Shown here: one piece after another, positions 30,326 to 39,726 of the stretch
Layout of the letters: each line of letters opens with the position of its first letter
Numbering within the stretch: position 1 is the first letter of the stretch
NCBI GenBank assembly: GCA_021324415.1
Contig: JAJPJF010000124.1
Span: 1 to 64,000, forward strand
DNA: 64,000 nucleotides
From: Nostocales cyanobacterium Centralia_MAG_434
GTDB taxonomy: Bacteria > Cyanobacteriota > Cyanobacteriia > Cyanobacteriales > Nostocaceae
Reading direction: 5' to 3'
Notes under the pieces: generated by a model
Told to the model about the DNA's origin: nothing
Seen by the model: the letters and a program-made list of their open reading frames with translations, nothing else
Database searches by the model: none
Made by a program: the position numbers and the translations under genes

Positions 30326-31798
30326 ATGATATCGACCCAACCCACTGGGGTTCAAAATTCTGGTAGTAAGTATTTACCTCAGCTAAGCAGTCAAAGCACA
30401 TCTGTTTCACCTAATCAGCTACTTCTACCATTAACTGCCAGAATGAACAGTCACAATGGTTTGGAAATAGGGGGTTGTGATGTTACAACCTTAGTGCAGC
30501 AGTACGGTTCCCCATTGTATATCTTAGATGAAGAAACCCTACGTACAGCATGTTATCAGTATAAGGAAAGTTTCCAACGTTATTATAAAGGCGAATCTCA
30601 AGTACTATATGCTTCTAAAGCATGGAGTTGTTTAGCAGTTTGCTGTATCGTCGCTTCTGCTGGTTTAGGAATTGATGTTGTCTCTGGGGGTGAGCTTTAC
30701 ACAGCTCTAACTGCCGGCGTGAGTCCTGACAAAATCTACTTTCACGGTAATAATAAGTCTCGTGAAGAACTCAATTTAGCCATCCAGTCTGGATGCACTA
30801 TTGTAGTGGATAACTGGCATGAATTACATACTTTGGTGGAGATAGCAGGGAACAAGAGAACAAAGGAACAAGAAGAATTGATCCTCTCCTCCGCTGCCTC
30901 TATGCCTATCCGTATTATGCTGCGGTTAACTCCTGGGATAGAGTGTCATACACACGAGTACATCCGTACGGGACACCTAGATAGCAAGTTTGGTTTTGAT
31001 CCCAATGATTTAGATGAGCTGTTTTCTTTTGTCAGCCAACAGCAGGCTAAGATTAACTGCGTAGGGTTACACGCCCATATTGGCTCTCAAATTTTTGAAC
31101 GCCAACCACATCAAGATTTAGCTACTGTGATGGTGCAGTGGTTGAATAAAGCAAGTGAATATGGTTTATCGATAAGTGAGTTAAATGTTGGTGGTGGTTT
31201 AGGGATCAAGTACACAGAATCCGACGATCCCCCTAGCATTGAAGAGTGGGTGAAACCAATTTGTGAAGTGATCCAAGACGCTTGTGAAGCGGCAAGTTTA
31301 CCATTGCCGAAACTGCTGTGTGAACCAGGGCGATCGCTAATTGGTACAGCTTGCGTCACTGCTTACACAATTGGCTCAACCAAAGTTATTCCTGAGATTC
31401 GTACTTACGTAGCAGTTGATGGAGGTATGTCTGATAATCCACGCCCTATCACTTACCAATCAGTGTATCGTGCAGTGATTGCCAATAAAATGGCTACTCC
31501 ACTTACCGAAACTGTAACAATAGCTGGTAAACATTGCGAATCAGGAGATATCCTAATAAAGAATGCCCAATTGACAAAAACTCAACCGGGGGACATTCTC
31601 GTAGTTATGGCAACCGGTGCGTACAATTATAGTATGGCATCGAACTATAATCGTTTACCTCGACCGGCAGCAGTTGTCGTGGCAAACGGCGAAGCAAATT
31701 TAATTTTGCAGCGCGAAACTTATCAGGACTTGATTCGACAAGATTGCCTACCACAGAGACTCAAAACTGAAGAGTTAGAAGCTAAGAGTGAGAGCTAG
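30326..31798 (+). CDS. lysA: Diaminopimelate decarboxylase
   Basis: LysA decarboxylates meso-diaminopimelate to lysine, a PLP enzyme at the branch between lysine and peptidoglycan precursor use. Its 490 residues show the alanine racemase-like barrel: PLP lysine in YASKAWSCLAV, the IDVVSGGELYTAL block, HAHIGSQI, GGGLGIKYTE and the phosphate/active-site CEPGRSLIGTA. The second domain has VAVDGGMSDNPRP and HCESGDIL, with the Cys that reaches the partner active site. A 50-residue N-terminal extension is seen; the ATG at 30326 is used, but a later one at 30443 (MNSHNGLEIGG) is possible. An insertion rich in Lys/Glu (NKRTKEQEELILSSAAS) near residues 177-193 is unusual. cdaA follows 92 bp later. Confidence 0.95.
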   Translation: MISTQPTGVQNSGSKYLPQLSSQSTSVSPNQLLLPLTARMNSHNGLEIGGCDVTTLVQQYGSPLYILDEETLRTACYQYKESFQRYYKGESQVLYASKAWSCLAVCCIVASAGLGIDVVSGGELYTALTAGVSPDKIYFHGNNKSREELNLAIQSGCTIVVDNWHELHTLVEIAGNKRTKEQEELILSSAASMPIRIMLRLTPGIECHTHEYIRTGHLDSKFGFDPNDLDELFSFVSQQQAKINCVGLHAHIGSQIFERQPHQDLATVMVQWLNKASEYGLSISELNVGGGLGIKYTESDDPPSIEEWVKPICEVIQDACEAASLPLPKLLCEPGRSLIGTACVTAYTIGSTKVIPEIRTYVAVDGGMSDNPRPITYQSVYRAVIANKMATPLTETVTIAGKHCESGDILIKNAQLTKTQPGDILVVMATGAYNYSMASNYNRLPRPAAVVVANGEANLILQRETYQDLIRQDCLPQRLKTEELEAKSES

Positions 31799-31805
31799 GA
31801 TTTGA

Positions 31806-31862
31806 GCATAAAAACTCCTAACTCATAACTTTTAATTTCTAATTCCTAACTCCTAACTTTAT
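31806..31862. repeat. Degenerate heptamer repeat (CCTAACT-type) in the lysA-cdaA gap
   Basis: Units like TCCTAACT and CATAACTT follow one another downstream of the lysA stop. They are the complement of the AGTTAGG repeats at 33562-33577 and 33933-33961. This is STRR-type intergenic sequence. Confidence 0.6.
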
Positions 31863-31890
31863 TAAAGGCAGAAGGTTAAATCCAGATGTC

Positions 31891-32811
31891 ATGGAAGATT
31901 GGTGGAAGCAATGGCTGACAAACCTAGGATGGTCTGAGTCCTTGCTAAAGACTCTGGATATTGTGTTAGTACTGGCGCTGACGTATATGATCCTTGTTAT
32001 TATTAGAGAGCGCCGGACACTTTGGATGGTGCGGGGATTTATTATCTTAATGTTGGCGTCAGCGATAAGTGGCAGTCTGCAGCTCAAACTGCTGAGTTTT
32101 GTACTAGAAAAGTTAGTGATTGGTTGTGCTGTAGCAATGGCGGTTGCTCTTCAGTTAGAGTTCCGCCGATTTTTGGAGCAGCTAGGAAGAGGTGAATTTA
32201 GACAGTTGTTTCGTCCCTCTAGTCGAGCTGTTCCTAAGTCTGATAGTGTAATTGACGAAATTGTTGATGCAGTTAAACAATTGTCAAAAAACCGCATTGG
32301 AGCTTTGCTGATTTTGGAAACCACTGATCCAATTGACGAGCGAGATTTTTCTGTACCAGGAGTTAGGCTGAATGCAGAGGTTTCTAAGGAACTCATACAA
32401 ACAATTTTTCAGCCAAAAACCTTGTTGCACGACGGAGCAACTTTGATCCGTGGTTCGCGGATTGTGGCATCAGGTATAATTTTACCACTTTCAGGACGAA
32501 CAGCCTCACGCCAGTTGGGAACACGCCATCGGGCGGCAATGGGAATTACTGAACGGGTTGAAAATTGCATTTGTGTCGTTGTATCAGAAGAAACAGGTTC
32601 CATTTCCCTTGCTGAAGGGGGAACATTAAATAGACCACTGACAATCACCAAGCTCAAAGAGTCCTTGGAGGCTCGATTTTCCCCAACTGTGGATCGGGAG
32701 GCAGTTGCTCCTGGTTTACTCAGTATAGGTCGTCAGATTCGTGCTAAAGCACTAGCACTGGTTTCACGTTTACTCGGATTACCATCGACTGCTTCGCGAG
32801 ATAAGAAATGA
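31891..32811 (+). CDS. cdaA: Membrane diadenylate cyclase CdaA
   Basis: CdaA makes the second messenger c-di-AMP from two ATP. The 306-residue protein has two or three N-terminal membrane helices (about residues 20-85: [46 protein letters not shown]). The DisA_N catalytic domain follows with the two diagnostic motifs [13 protein letters not shown] (DGA) and GTRHRAAMG (RHR), then [13 protein letters not shown]. The motifs are intact, so it should be active. In cyanobacteria c-di-AMP affects osmotic balance and day/night metabolism. It overlaps uppS by 4 bp, so the two are translationally coupled, and it sits after lysA. Confidence 0.95.
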   Translation: MEDWWKQWLTNLGWSESLLKTLDIVLVLALTYMILVIIRERRTLWMVRGFIILMLASAISGSLQLKLLSFVLEKLVIGCAVAMAVALQLEFRRFLEQLGRGEFRQLFRPSSRAVPKSDSVIDEIVDAVKQLSKNRIGALLILETTDPIDERDFSVPGVRLNAEVSKELIQTIFQPKTLLHDGATLIRGSRIVASGIILPLSGRTASRQLGTRHRAAMGITERVENCICVVVSEETGSISLAEGGTLNRPLTITKLKESLEARFSPTVDREAVAPGLLSIGRQIRAKALALVSRLLGLPSTASRDKK

Positions 32812-33557
32812 CAGCACAAAAAACTGAACTGCAAGATCTGCCTGCTGATTTAAAACGAGAACTACTGCCCAAGCACGTTGCGGTGATTTGTGATGGCAAT
32901 CGTCGATGGGCTGAACGTCGAGGAGTACCACGATTTATCGGTCACCAACGGGGAGTAGATGCTCTCAAAGAGTTACTCCGGTGTTGTGATGATTGGGGAG
33001 TTGGTGCATTAACAGCTTATGCTTTTTCGACTGAAAACTGGGGAAGACCTCAAGAAGAGGTTGATTTTTTGATGACCCTCTTTCAAAGAGTTTTACGTCA
33101 AGAATTACGGGAAATGGTGAAGGAGAATGTTCAAATTAGGTTTGTAGGCAATTTGACTGCCCTTCCATCATTACTTCAACAGGAAATTTTCCGTTCGATG
33201 GAAGAAACACGAGACAATCTCGGTATCCGGTTTACCGTAGCAACAAATTATGGGGGTAGACAGGACATTTTACAGGCTTGCCGTGCGATCGCCGATCAAG
33301 TACAGAAAGGTCTACTCCAACCAGATGAAATTGATGAAGTCACCTTTGAGCGTCACCTCTACACCGCTGGAGTTTGTGACCCAGATTTATTGATCCGTAC
33401 CAGTGGGGAAATGCGCCTTTCTAATTTTCTGTTGTGGCAAACAGCTTATGCAGAAATTTACATCACCGAGACCCTCTGGCCTGATTTCGACCGCCGCGAG
33501 TTCCACCGCGCCCTATCCTCCTACCAAAGACGAGAACGGAGGTTTGGGAAGGTGTGA
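32808..33557 (+). CDS. uppS: Isoprenyl transferase (undecaprenyl diphosphate synthase family)
   Basis: A cis-prenyltransferase that extends farnesyl diphosphate with isopentenyl units to make the C55 lipid carrier of peptidoglycan and polysaccharide synthesis. The 249 residues contain all family regions: [27 protein letters not shown] (catalytic Asp in CDGN), [29 protein letters not shown] and [28 protein letters not shown]. It overlaps cdaA by 4 bp. The shared operon suggests that c-di-AMP production and lipid carrier synthesis are set together (inference). Confidence 0.96.
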   Translation: MTAQKTELQDLPADLKRELLPKHVAVICDGNRRWAERRGVPRFIGHQRGVDALKELLRCCDDWGVGALTAYAFSTENWGRPQEEVDFLMTLFQRVLRQELREMVKENVQIRFVGNLTALPSLLQQEIFRSMEETRDNLGIRFTVATNYGGRQDILQACRAIADQVQKGLLQPDEIDEVTFERHLYTAGVCDPDLLIRTSGEMRLSNFLLWQTAYAEIYITETLWPDFDRREFHRALSSYQRRERRFGKV

Positions 33558-33561
33558 CAAA

Positions 33562-33635
33562 AGTTAGGAGTTAGGAGGAGCCGATGCGCTCTTGCGGTCT
33601 CTCCTTGTCCTCCTTGTCCTTCTTGTCCTTCTTGT
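33562..33635. repeat. AGTTAGG heptamers followed by a 9-bp CCTCCTTGT array (x4)
   Basis: Two AGTTAGG units (33562-33577) follow the uppS stop. At 33600-33635 four copies of the 9-mer (T/C)CT(C/T)CTTGT run up to 22 bp before the stop of the minus-strand DUF3143 gene. Read in that gene's sense they are ACAAGGAGG/ACAAGAAGG, in the same relative orientation as the other three arrays. Confidence 0.85.
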
Positions 33636-33656
33636 CCTCCCTCTCCCCTTCCTCTG

Positions 33657-33929
33657 TCAGGGTCCAGCGAAAACGGCTCTTTCTACATCTTGGCGACTAA
33701 GAGCATACTTAAAAGAACGTAGGATATCTTGCCCATTCTCACCAGCATTCACGTATCGGACGGTGATTTGTTCGACATCAAGCCAAAGTTCGGCTTGCCA
33801 AGTTGGTCGCTGCACACGCCAGCAATGGAGCTGTTGTTCGTCTTGCTGACAACCTTGGTCTTTCAGCCATTGCTCGATTTGGGGGAGGGGATGGTTATAT
33901 AAAGGAGTATTGGGGGGGAGAAGGGGCAT
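33657..33929 (-). CDS. DUF3143 domain protein
   Basis: A 90-residue protein of the cyanobacterial DUF3143 family. Conserved features are LPPNTPLYNHPLPQIEQWLKDQGCQQD at the N-terminus, the Trp-containing strand LHCWRVQRPTWQAELWLDVEQITVRYV and the final FKYALSRQDVERAVF. No biochemical function is known. It is the last gene of the minus-strand chaperone block, 41 bp after the membrane J-protein gene, and is likely transcribed with it. In other cyanobacteria this family is also often found beside J-domain genes, which I state as general recollection, not as a checked fact. Confidence 0.85.
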   Translation of the reverse strand: MPLLPPNTPLYNHPLPQIEQWLKDQGCQQDEQQLHCWRVQRPTWQAELWLDVEQITVRYVNAGENGQDILRSFKYALSRQDVERAVFAGP

Positions 33930-33932
33930 AAG

Positions 33933-33961
33933 AGGAGTTAGGAGTTAGGAGTTAGGAGTTA
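33933..33961. repeat. GAGTTAG heptamer array (x4)
   Basis: Four copies of GAGTTAG fill most of the 41-bp gap between the J-protein gene and the DUF3143 gene. It is an STRR array and leaves little space for a normal ribosome binding site upstream of DUF3143. Confidence 0.75.
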
Positions 33962-33970
33962 AAAAAATTT

Positions 33971-34480
33971 TTAATTGCTGATTTTGGGAGTTGTGGGGGT
34001 AACTTGCTGTTGTAAAGTTGTAGGGGGTTGGGGCTGTGGGGTTTGGAAAGCTGCTTCACCGCGTGTTAAACCAATGGCAATGATTAACAGCAAGCAAGCT
34101 AAAAATGTTAAGCCGATTATAAATAATGCAAATATTTCTCCTGCGGAGAGAGGGCGATCAGTAGCGTCTAAATAAGCCGATTTGGACCAGTCATAGGGAG
34201 AAGAAACAGGATGGTTCAAGTCGGAGGGTGCTTGAATGACTCCAAAGCGCGAATAGCCAATTTTCAAGTCGTAAGTCAATCGACGTTCTGGACTACTTAG
34301 GGTAGCATAAGCTTCATTAAGCTGCTGAAATTTAGGAACAGCTACAGTAGTAGGTAAGTCTGTAGTGTCAGGATGATAACGTTTGCTCAGTTCTCGATAA
34401 GCACGACGAATTTCGATTGCCGAGGCGGAGGGATGCAGTCCTAGCAGGGAGTAGTAAGTGGGTTCGCTGCTTTGTCGCAT
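33971..34480 (-). CDS. Membrane-anchored J-domain protein
   Basis: A 169-residue co-chaperone. The J domain is at the N-terminus (TYYSLLGLHPSASAIEIRRAYRELSKRYHPDTTD) with the HPD motif intact, followed by FQQLNEAYATLSSPERRLTYD. One membrane helix lies near the C-terminus (IFALFIIGLTFLACLLLIIAIGL), then a Pro/Gln/Thr-rich tail. It lacks the G/F region, zinc finger and client-binding domains, so it probably only recruits an Hsp70 to a membrane. The frame opens with a GTG at 34513; the ATG at 34480 (MRQSSEPTYYSLLG) starts close to the domain and is my choice, without strong support. The dnaK and dnaJ genes lie just upstream, which points to that DnaK as partner. Confidence 0.85.
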   Translation of the reverse strand: MRQSSEPTYYSLLGLHPSASAIEIRRAYRELSKRYHPDTTDLPTTVAVPKFQQLNEAYATLSSPERRLTYDLKIGYSRFGVIQAPSDLNHPVSSPYDWSKSAYLDATDRPLSAGEIFALFIIGLTFLACLLLIIAIGLTRGEAAFQTPQPQPPTTLQQQVTPTTPKISN

Positions 34481-34604
34481 GGTCCCATTGTGATTCACGA
34501 CTTTTTTAGTCACCTAGCAATTATAGTTTCGTCTAATATTGTGACACATGATCAACAGAGGGGTAGAAAGGTGTTGAGGAAAGTCCTTCTACACCCAATC
34601 TTGA

Positions 34605-35597
34605 TTACAGTAAATCGGCACGAGGTTTAAACGTTTCTATTGCCCGTAACTTCTCATAAAGTTCTCTCTCTTGCGGAGTAATCTCTTTGGGAGTCACTAT
34701 TTGAATTTCTACTAATTGATCGCCACGCTTACCATTTTCGGAAGGATAACCTTTATTGGCAAGGCGAAATCGTTGCCCAGACCTCACTCCAGGAGGAATA
34801 GTCATTTTTACTGCTCCATCCAGAGTGGGTGCTTCTACTTGTCCTCCCAAGACAGCTTCAATTGGAGTCACTGGAACTTGGCAGAGTATATTTGTGCCTT
34901 CTAATTTAAATAAGGGATGAGTTTCGACAGTAATTTTTAAGTATAAATCACCACCATTGATGCCTTGCTTTCGTAGGCGGATAGTTTGACCTGTTACCAT
35001 CCCTGTGGGCATATTGACTTCTAGCGATCGCCCATCTTCCAAGCGAATCCTTTCCAATCCACCTTTATAGGCTTTTTCGAGTGGCAAGGTTAACCTAGCT
35101 TCTATATCCCGACGAGCAGAGCGGGGATTAACTGTATATTCAACTTTAGTTCTTGGGGAACGATAGGGATCGCTGGTACTACCATTAGAGGAACCATTTC
35201 TACTTTCTCTGCGACCGCCTACACCTATGACTTGATTGATGAAACTCTCAAAATCGGGATAATCTCCGGGATTGACATCTTCTTTGTTCTCACGAGTGTT
35301 AGCGCGATTACTCCACCAGGTTTTATCACGTGGTGTTGATTTGCCTACAGTAAAGCCTTTTTGCTTCCAGAAACGGCTAAACTGATCGTACTGTGCCCGT
35401 TTAGCTGTATCAGAAAGGATTTCATAAGCTTCGCCAAGATCCTTAAATTTTTCTTCTGCTACTTTATTTCCTGGATTGAGGTCTGGGTGATATTGTCGTG
35501 CCAAGCGCCGATAATTCTTTTTAATTTCTTCATTGGTGGCATCTTTTGGTACCTCCAAGATTTCGTAGTAATCGCGAAAATTCTGCAAATTCGGCAT
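34605..35597 (-). CDS. dnaJ: DnaJ/CbpA-type co-chaperone without zinc finger
   Basis: A class B J-protein of 330 residues. The J domain (residues 8-75) has [35 protein letters not shown] with HPD present. A linker follows, then the two client-binding beta domains ([68 protein letters not shown]) and [12 protein letters not shown]. The four CxxCxGxG zinc repeats of DnaJ class A are absent. It is encoded about 200 bp after dnaK on the same strand. A dnaK-dnaJ pair of this kind resembles the DnaK3-DnaJ3 pair of unicellular cyanobacteria, where the J-protein also lacks the zinc finger; the match is an inference. Confidence 0.92.
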   Translation of the reverse strand: MPNLQNFRDYYEILEVPKDATNEEIKKNYRRLARQYHPDLNPGNKVAEEKFKDLGEAYEILSDTAKRAQYDQFSRFWKQKGFTVGKSTPRDKTWWSNRANTRENKEDVNPGDYPDFESFINQVIGVGGRRESRNGSSNGSTSDPYRSPRTKVEYTVNPRSARRDIEARLTLPLEKAYKGGLERIRLEDGRSLEVNMPTGMVTGQTIRLRKQGINGGDLYLKITVETHPLFKLEGTNILCQVPVTPIEAVLGGQVEAPTLDGAVKMTIPPGVRSGQRFRLANKGYPSENGKRGDQLVEIQIVTPKEITPQERELYEKLRAIETFKPRADLL

Positions 35598-35800
35598 AGT
35601 CAGGTTTTTAATTTAAAATTTTATATTTTGCGAATAGCTAATGGTAAATGGTGTGATTAGCTATTAGCTATTCCCAATTATCAGTTATCAAATTTGTACT
35701 TCTGAATCAACCTCACTATTTTCTCTTTTGGAGACTGAGATGGGGATGATCTCTAATGAATGCGAAAAAAGCATTCTAGATGAACTCCTGATAACAAGTG

Positions 35801-37897
35801 TTATAACCAATCATCTTCATCATCCCAATTATCTTGGTAGCTAGGGCGTGATCTTTTGCGTGGATACTCACTGTCATAGGAGGAGGAACGGCTATCTGTG
35901 TTGTAGTTTCTACCGTAGTCTCTGTCTCTATCTCTGTCTCTATCTCTATCTCTGTCTCTGCTATAGTAATCACGTTCACGATACGAATCCCTTGAAGAAT
36001 TGCGATCGCGCTCCCGTTCTTTACCATCGCCAGTAAAGATATCACGGATAGTGCCAAACAAGTCATCTTCTTCGTCTTCAACATAATACTCACGGACTTC
36101 CCGACTGAGCTCATACAAAGCATCTTGCAGATCGGCGTATGCTTGGTCTATACCGCGATCATCGCTTTGCTGTAAACTCTCCCGTAGTTGTCGGCAAATA
36201 TTATCAATCCGCTGGCGACGGCTGCGCGCAAATTGCATCCCCAAGTCCAGTGCCACTTCTCTAAGTTGTCGTTCTGCTTGGAGAATCAATGCTTCAGCAC
36301 GGGTCCGCTTTTCTACTCGTTCTTTCCGTTCCCGATCCACTTCAGCATATCGCTCAGCATCTTGAATCATCCGTTTGATTTCTGTCTCACCTAGAGTAGA
36401 AGCACCTTGGATAGTGATACTCTGCTCGCGACCTGTGGTTCGATCAAGAGCTGTTACCTGTAAAATCCCGTTTGCATCAATATCAAATGCCACCTGAATT
36501 TGCGGAACACCTCGTGGTGCTGGTGGGATACCATACAATTTAAACCTTCCTAGCGACTTGTTGTCTGCCGCCATTTCCCGTTCGCCTTGAACCACATGAA
36601 TTTCCACAGTGTTTTGGTTATTTTCTGATGTGGAAAAAATATCAGAGCGGCGCACTGGGATAGTTGTATTGCGAGGAATAAGTTTTTTTGTCACACCACT
36701 GATAGTTTCCAATCCTAGAGAAAGGGGCGTGACATCTAACAACAGCACATCCTTAAGTTCTCCAGCAAGAATACCTGCTTGAATGGCTGCACCAACAGCT
36801 ACAACTTCATCCGGATTGACGTTTTGGTTAGGTGGTCTGCCAATCATCGCTCGCACTAGCTGCTGTACCATTGGCATGCGGGTAGCACCGCCAACCAGCA
36901 CAACTTCATCAATTTCTGCGGGTGTGACATCAGCATCTTTTAATGCCCGTCTGACTGGCTGACGTATTCGCCCTAACAGGTCATCACACAAACCCTCAAA
37001 CTCAGAACGAGTTAAACGGGTTTCCAAATGTTTGGGTCCATCTTGGTCAGCGGAGATAAAAGGTAGATTAATATCAGTCACACTAACAGAGGACAGTTCG
37101 ATTTTGGCTTTTTCTGCTGCTTCCATTAAGCGTTGCAAAGCCTGAGGTTCGCGTCTAAGGTCTACTCCTTCAGTTTCCAAAAACTGTTCTGCCAACCAGT
37201 CCACAATTTTTTTATCAAAATCGTTACCCCCTAACTGCGTATTGCCACTCGTGGATCTCACCTCAAACACGCCATCACCAACTTCTAGAATCGACACATC
37301 GAAAGTGCCACCACCTAGGTCAAAGACTAAAACAGTCTCACTCTCACCACGATCCAATCCATATGCCAAAGACGCAGCAGTAGGTTCATTTAAAATCCTC
37401 AGTACCTCTAAACCAGCAATTCTGCCAGCATCTCGTGTTGCCTGCCGCTGAGAGTCATTAAAATATGCAGGAACAGTAATCACTGCCCCTGTTACTGGTT
37501 CACCTAAGTAACGGCTGGCGTCATCTGCTAATTTTTTCAGGATCATTGCCGCAATTTCTTCTGGAGCAAAATCCTTGTCCAATCGAGGACAGGCAATTTT
37601 GATGTTGCCAAATTCGTCTTTGCGGATCGTGTAGGGTACTCGCTTCGATTCTGGACTAAGTTCAGCGTATCTACGCCCAATAAAGCGTTTTGTGGCGAAA
37701 AAGGTATTTTGTGGGTTCAGGACAGTTTGCCGTCGTGCCATTTGCCCAACTACTCTTTCGCCTTCTTTGCTGAATCCAACGACGGAGGGAGTGGTTCGCA
37801 TTCCTTCAGCATTGGCAATCACTACCGGCTTGCCACCCTCCATGACGGCAACTACTGAGTTGGTTGTACCCAAGTCAATGCCGACTACCTTGCCCAT
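35801..37897 (-). CDS. dnaK: Hsp70 chaperone DnaK with charged Arg-Asp repeat tail
   Basis: An Hsp70 of 698 residues. The ATPase domain starts [24 protein letters not shown] and has [19 protein letters not shown] and [17 protein letters not shown]; the substrate domain begins near [27 protein letters not shown]. The lid is followed by an unusual tail of about 80 residues: acidic ([10 protein letters not shown]), then Arg/Asp/Tyr/Ser-rich with six RD dipeptides in a row near residues 655-667, ending in NWDDEDDWL. There is no EEVD-like end of the main DnaK2, so this is a paralogue of the DnaK1/DnaK3 sort. The RD run is encoded by a 6-bp microsatellite (35921-35962). Downstream dnaJ and a membrane J-protein complete a chaperone set. 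Confidence 0.93.
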   Translation of the reverse strand: MGKVVGIDLGTTNSVVAVMEGGKPVVIANAEGMRTTPSVVGFSKEGERVVGQMARRQTVLNPQNTFFATKRFIGRRYAELSPESKRVPYTIRKDEFGNIKIACPRLDKDFAPEEIAAMILKKLADDASRYLGEPVTGAVITVPAYFNDSQRQATRDAGRIAGLEVLRILNEPTAASLAYGLDRGESETVLVFDLGGGTFDVSILEVGDGVFEVRSTSGNTQLGGNDFDKKIVDWLAEQFLETEGVDLRREPQALQRLMEAAEKAKIELSSVSVTDINLPFISADQDGPKHLETRLTRSEFEGLCDDLLGRIRQPVRRALKDADVTPAEIDEVVLVGGATRMPMVQQLVRAMIGRPPNQNVNPDEVVAVGAAIQAGILAGELKDVLLLDVTPLSLGLETISGVTKKLIPRNTTIPVRRSDIFSTSENNQNTVEIHVVQGEREMAADNKSLGRFKLYGIPPAPRGVPQIQVAFDIDANGILQVTALDRTTGREQSITIQGASTLGETEIKRMIQDAERYAEVDRERKERVEKRTRAEALILQAERQLREVALDLGMQFARSRRQRIDNICRQLRESLQQSDDRGIDQAYADLQDALYELSREVREYYVEDEEDDLFGTIRDIFTGDGKERERDRNSSRDSYRERDYYSRDRDRDRDRDRDRDYGRNYNTDSRSSSYDSEYPRKRSRPSYQDNWDDEDDWL
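35921..35962 (-). repeat. In-frame hexanucleotide microsatellite in dnaK
   Basis: On the plus strand the sequence is seven hexamers of the type TCTCTG or TCTCTA. On the coding strand each unit encodes Arg-Asp. The unit size is a multiple of three, so expansion or loss would change tail length without breaking the frame. Confidence 0.85.
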
Positions 37898-38283
37898 GCG
37901 CTGCTGTTCTCCTAGTGTGTTTTACCAATTTATTATGCTCGGGAGCAATTATCTTTAGTTTTCTGCTAAAAAATAAAAGCTCCGGTATAATTATCAACAG
38001 TACCGCAAGAACTGGAAAGCACTTATACAAAACCCTTATAGGGAATCTTCCAAATGGTAGTTTGTTGGTTCCTTCCTAAAGGGAAGTGCTCGCCCAAATT
38101 CATGCAATTGAGGCTAGTTGCAAGACTAGGATAACACTGACAAAGGTCGGTCTGCCTAAGGAAGCATACATCCTTGTGGTTAAGGTAGTTTTATAGGTTT
38201 TGTGTAGGAAAACGCACCTTGACAAACTCTTTACAGCACTTCCTTTTGATTTAAAGCGTTTTAGAGTCATTCTTGTAGAAATA
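37898..38283. other. Divergent dnaK/M28 peptidase spacer
   Basis: A gap of about 385 bp with both promoters. No CIRCE element is visible, so HrcA control of this dnaK is not supported. Small inverted repeats (CCTTCCTAAAGGGAAG near 38069-38086) occur, but no RNA gene or terminator was recognised. Confidence 0.45.
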
Positions 38284-39147
38284 TTGGACTTAAAAGAGCG
38301 ACTAAAAATTCACCTCAGTCAGATAGCTCGCGAGCGCGATCCTTACCTGGCTACGGCGGGGCATTTCTTTGTCCAAGAATATATCCATCAAGAATTGGCA
38401 CAATGGGGAAGTGTGGAAATCCACACCTTTATGGTGAGGGAAAAAACATATCAAAATCTCATCCTGAATTTGTCCTCTAGCTGTCCTCGTTCACCATATT
38501 TACAAGAGATACCACCAGTTTTAATTGGTGCTCATTATGATGCTGTGCCAGGAACGCCAGGGGCTGATGACAATGCCACAGGTGTAGCAGTATTGTTAGA
38601 ATTCGCGAGAATATTTGCTGCTAAACCTGCTAAATATCCTCTGCGACTGGTTGCTTTCGATATGGAAGAATACGGCTTAGTCGGTCCTTCTGGTGCTAGT
38701 GAGTATGCAGCACAGTTACGACAACAAAAACAGCCTTTACGCTTGATGATTTCCTTAGAAATGCTGGGTTATTGTGATTCTACCCCTAGCTCACAACGCT
38801 ATCCCAGTCCTCTAGAGCGTTTTTACCCCAATTGTGGTAATTTTATTGCCTTGATTGGCAACTTACGAACCATTCCTGATTTGATTCGCTTAAGTCGCAG
38901 TCTCCGTAAATCTGGGACTCCAAGCGAGTGGCTACCAGTCCCTAATAAAGGCTTAATACTTCCACAAACTCGACTCAGCGATCACGCTCACTTTTGGGAT
39001 CAGGGCTATCCAGCAATGATGCTGACAGATACAGCCTCTATGAGGAATCCTCATTATCACAAGGCTAGCGATACCATTGCCACTTTGGATTTAGATTTTC
39101 TGACTGGTGTTTGTCAAGGTTTAGAAAGGGGTATTCGCCAACTTTAA
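38284..39147 (+). CDS. M28 family zinc aminopeptidase
   Basis: A metallopeptidase of about 287 residues with the M28 fold. The two-zinc site is visible: His in LIGAHYDAVPGTPGADDNATGVAVLLE (HYD and the bridging Asp in ADDNATG), the catalytic Glu pair in AFDMEEYGLVG, and the last His in LSDHAHFWDQGYPAMMLTDTA with NPHYHKASD. No signal peptide is evident, so it is probably cytosolic. The frame opens at a TTG at 38200; there is no ATG before the conserved region. I chose the in-frame TTG at 38284 because it gives MDLKERLKIHLSQIARERDPY, a likely family N-terminus. This is a weak choice, as no clear ribosome site exists. The substrate is unknown. Confidence 0.85.
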   Translation: MDLKERLKIHLSQIARERDPYLATAGHFFVQEYIHQELAQWGSVEIHTFMVREKTYQNLILNLSSSCPRSPYLQEIPPVLIGAHYDAVPGTPGADDNATGVAVLLEFARIFAAKPAKYPLRLVAFDMEEYGLVGPSGASEYAAQLRQQKQPLRLMISLEMLGYCDSTPSSQRYPSPLERFYPNCGNFIALIGNLRTIPDLIRLSRSLRKSGTPSEWLPVPNKGLILPQTRLSDHAHFWDQGYPAMMLTDTASMRNPHYHKASDTIATLDLDFLTGVCQGLERGIRQL

Positions 39148-39237
39148 GTCTGATTGTTTTCTGTCAATTGACTGATTAATTCTGCTGACATTCTTTCCAA
39201 AATAAACGCAGAAAAAACATCAAATAGGACAAAACCC

Positions 39238-39456
39238 GTGACTGAAGAATTTAAAAAAGGCGACCATGTTAAGTGGAAGACTTCCAACGGAGAAACCACT
39301 GGGGAAGTAGAAAAGAAACTTACCTCACCTACGGAGATCAAGGGACATCATGTAGCGGCTTCAGAAGATAATCCAGAGTACCAGGTTAAAAGCGACAAAA
39401 CAGGAAAACAAGCGGCTCACAAACCTGATGCATTAGAACACATTAAGGAGCAGTAA
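39238..39456 (+). CDS. DUF2945 (HVA1/TUDOR-like) small protein
   Basis: A 72-residue protein of the DUF2945 family, called hypervirulence-associated TUDOR domain in fungi. The marks are FKKGDHVKWKTSNGETTGEVEKKLTSPTEIKGHHVAASEDNPEYQVKSDKTGKQAAHKPDALE, which covers the entire small barrel. Members are found as stand-alone proteins in many bacteria; the role is unknown. A GTG is the start codon. The gene lies 90 bp after the peptidase gene on the same strand and ends with a clear terminator at 39468. Confidence 0.9.
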   Translation: MTEEFKKGDHVKWKTSNGETTGEVEKKLTSPTEIKGHHVAASEDNPEYQVKSDKTGKQAAHKPDALEHIKEQ

Positions 39457-39467
39457 TGCAGTAGACG

Positions 39468-39512
39468 AAAAGCCCTATATGTCTAGCGTACGTGCAACAA
39501 AGGGCTTTTCTA
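39468..39512 (+). terminator. Terminator after the DUF2945 gene
   Basis: AAAAGCCCT (39468-39476) pairs with AGGGCTTTT (39501-39509) around a 24-base loop that itself contains a smaller AGCGTACGT palindrome. The T run at the end supports termination on the plus strand, 11 bp after the stop. Confidence 0.75.
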
Positions 39513-39726
39513 AAGTAGCATCAAATACCTAATCCGAGTTGACTGCTAGACCTAGTCAATACCCCATGTCAGCATTAGCATCATAGAACATAATTTATAA
39601 CTGACTGGTTGTAACATGAGTTATAACTCATTGACTATAAACAACAGACCAAATAATTACTACTGACTCTTAAAAGCTAATAGTAGAATAAGGTACAGAA
39701 AGCTGCATGGAAGGGAGGAAGGGAAA

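Noticed and set aside
37898-38283. CIRCE element for dnaK
   Set aside because: No TTAGCACTC-N9-GAGTGCTAA sequence is present in this spacer or before clpC (29054-29496).
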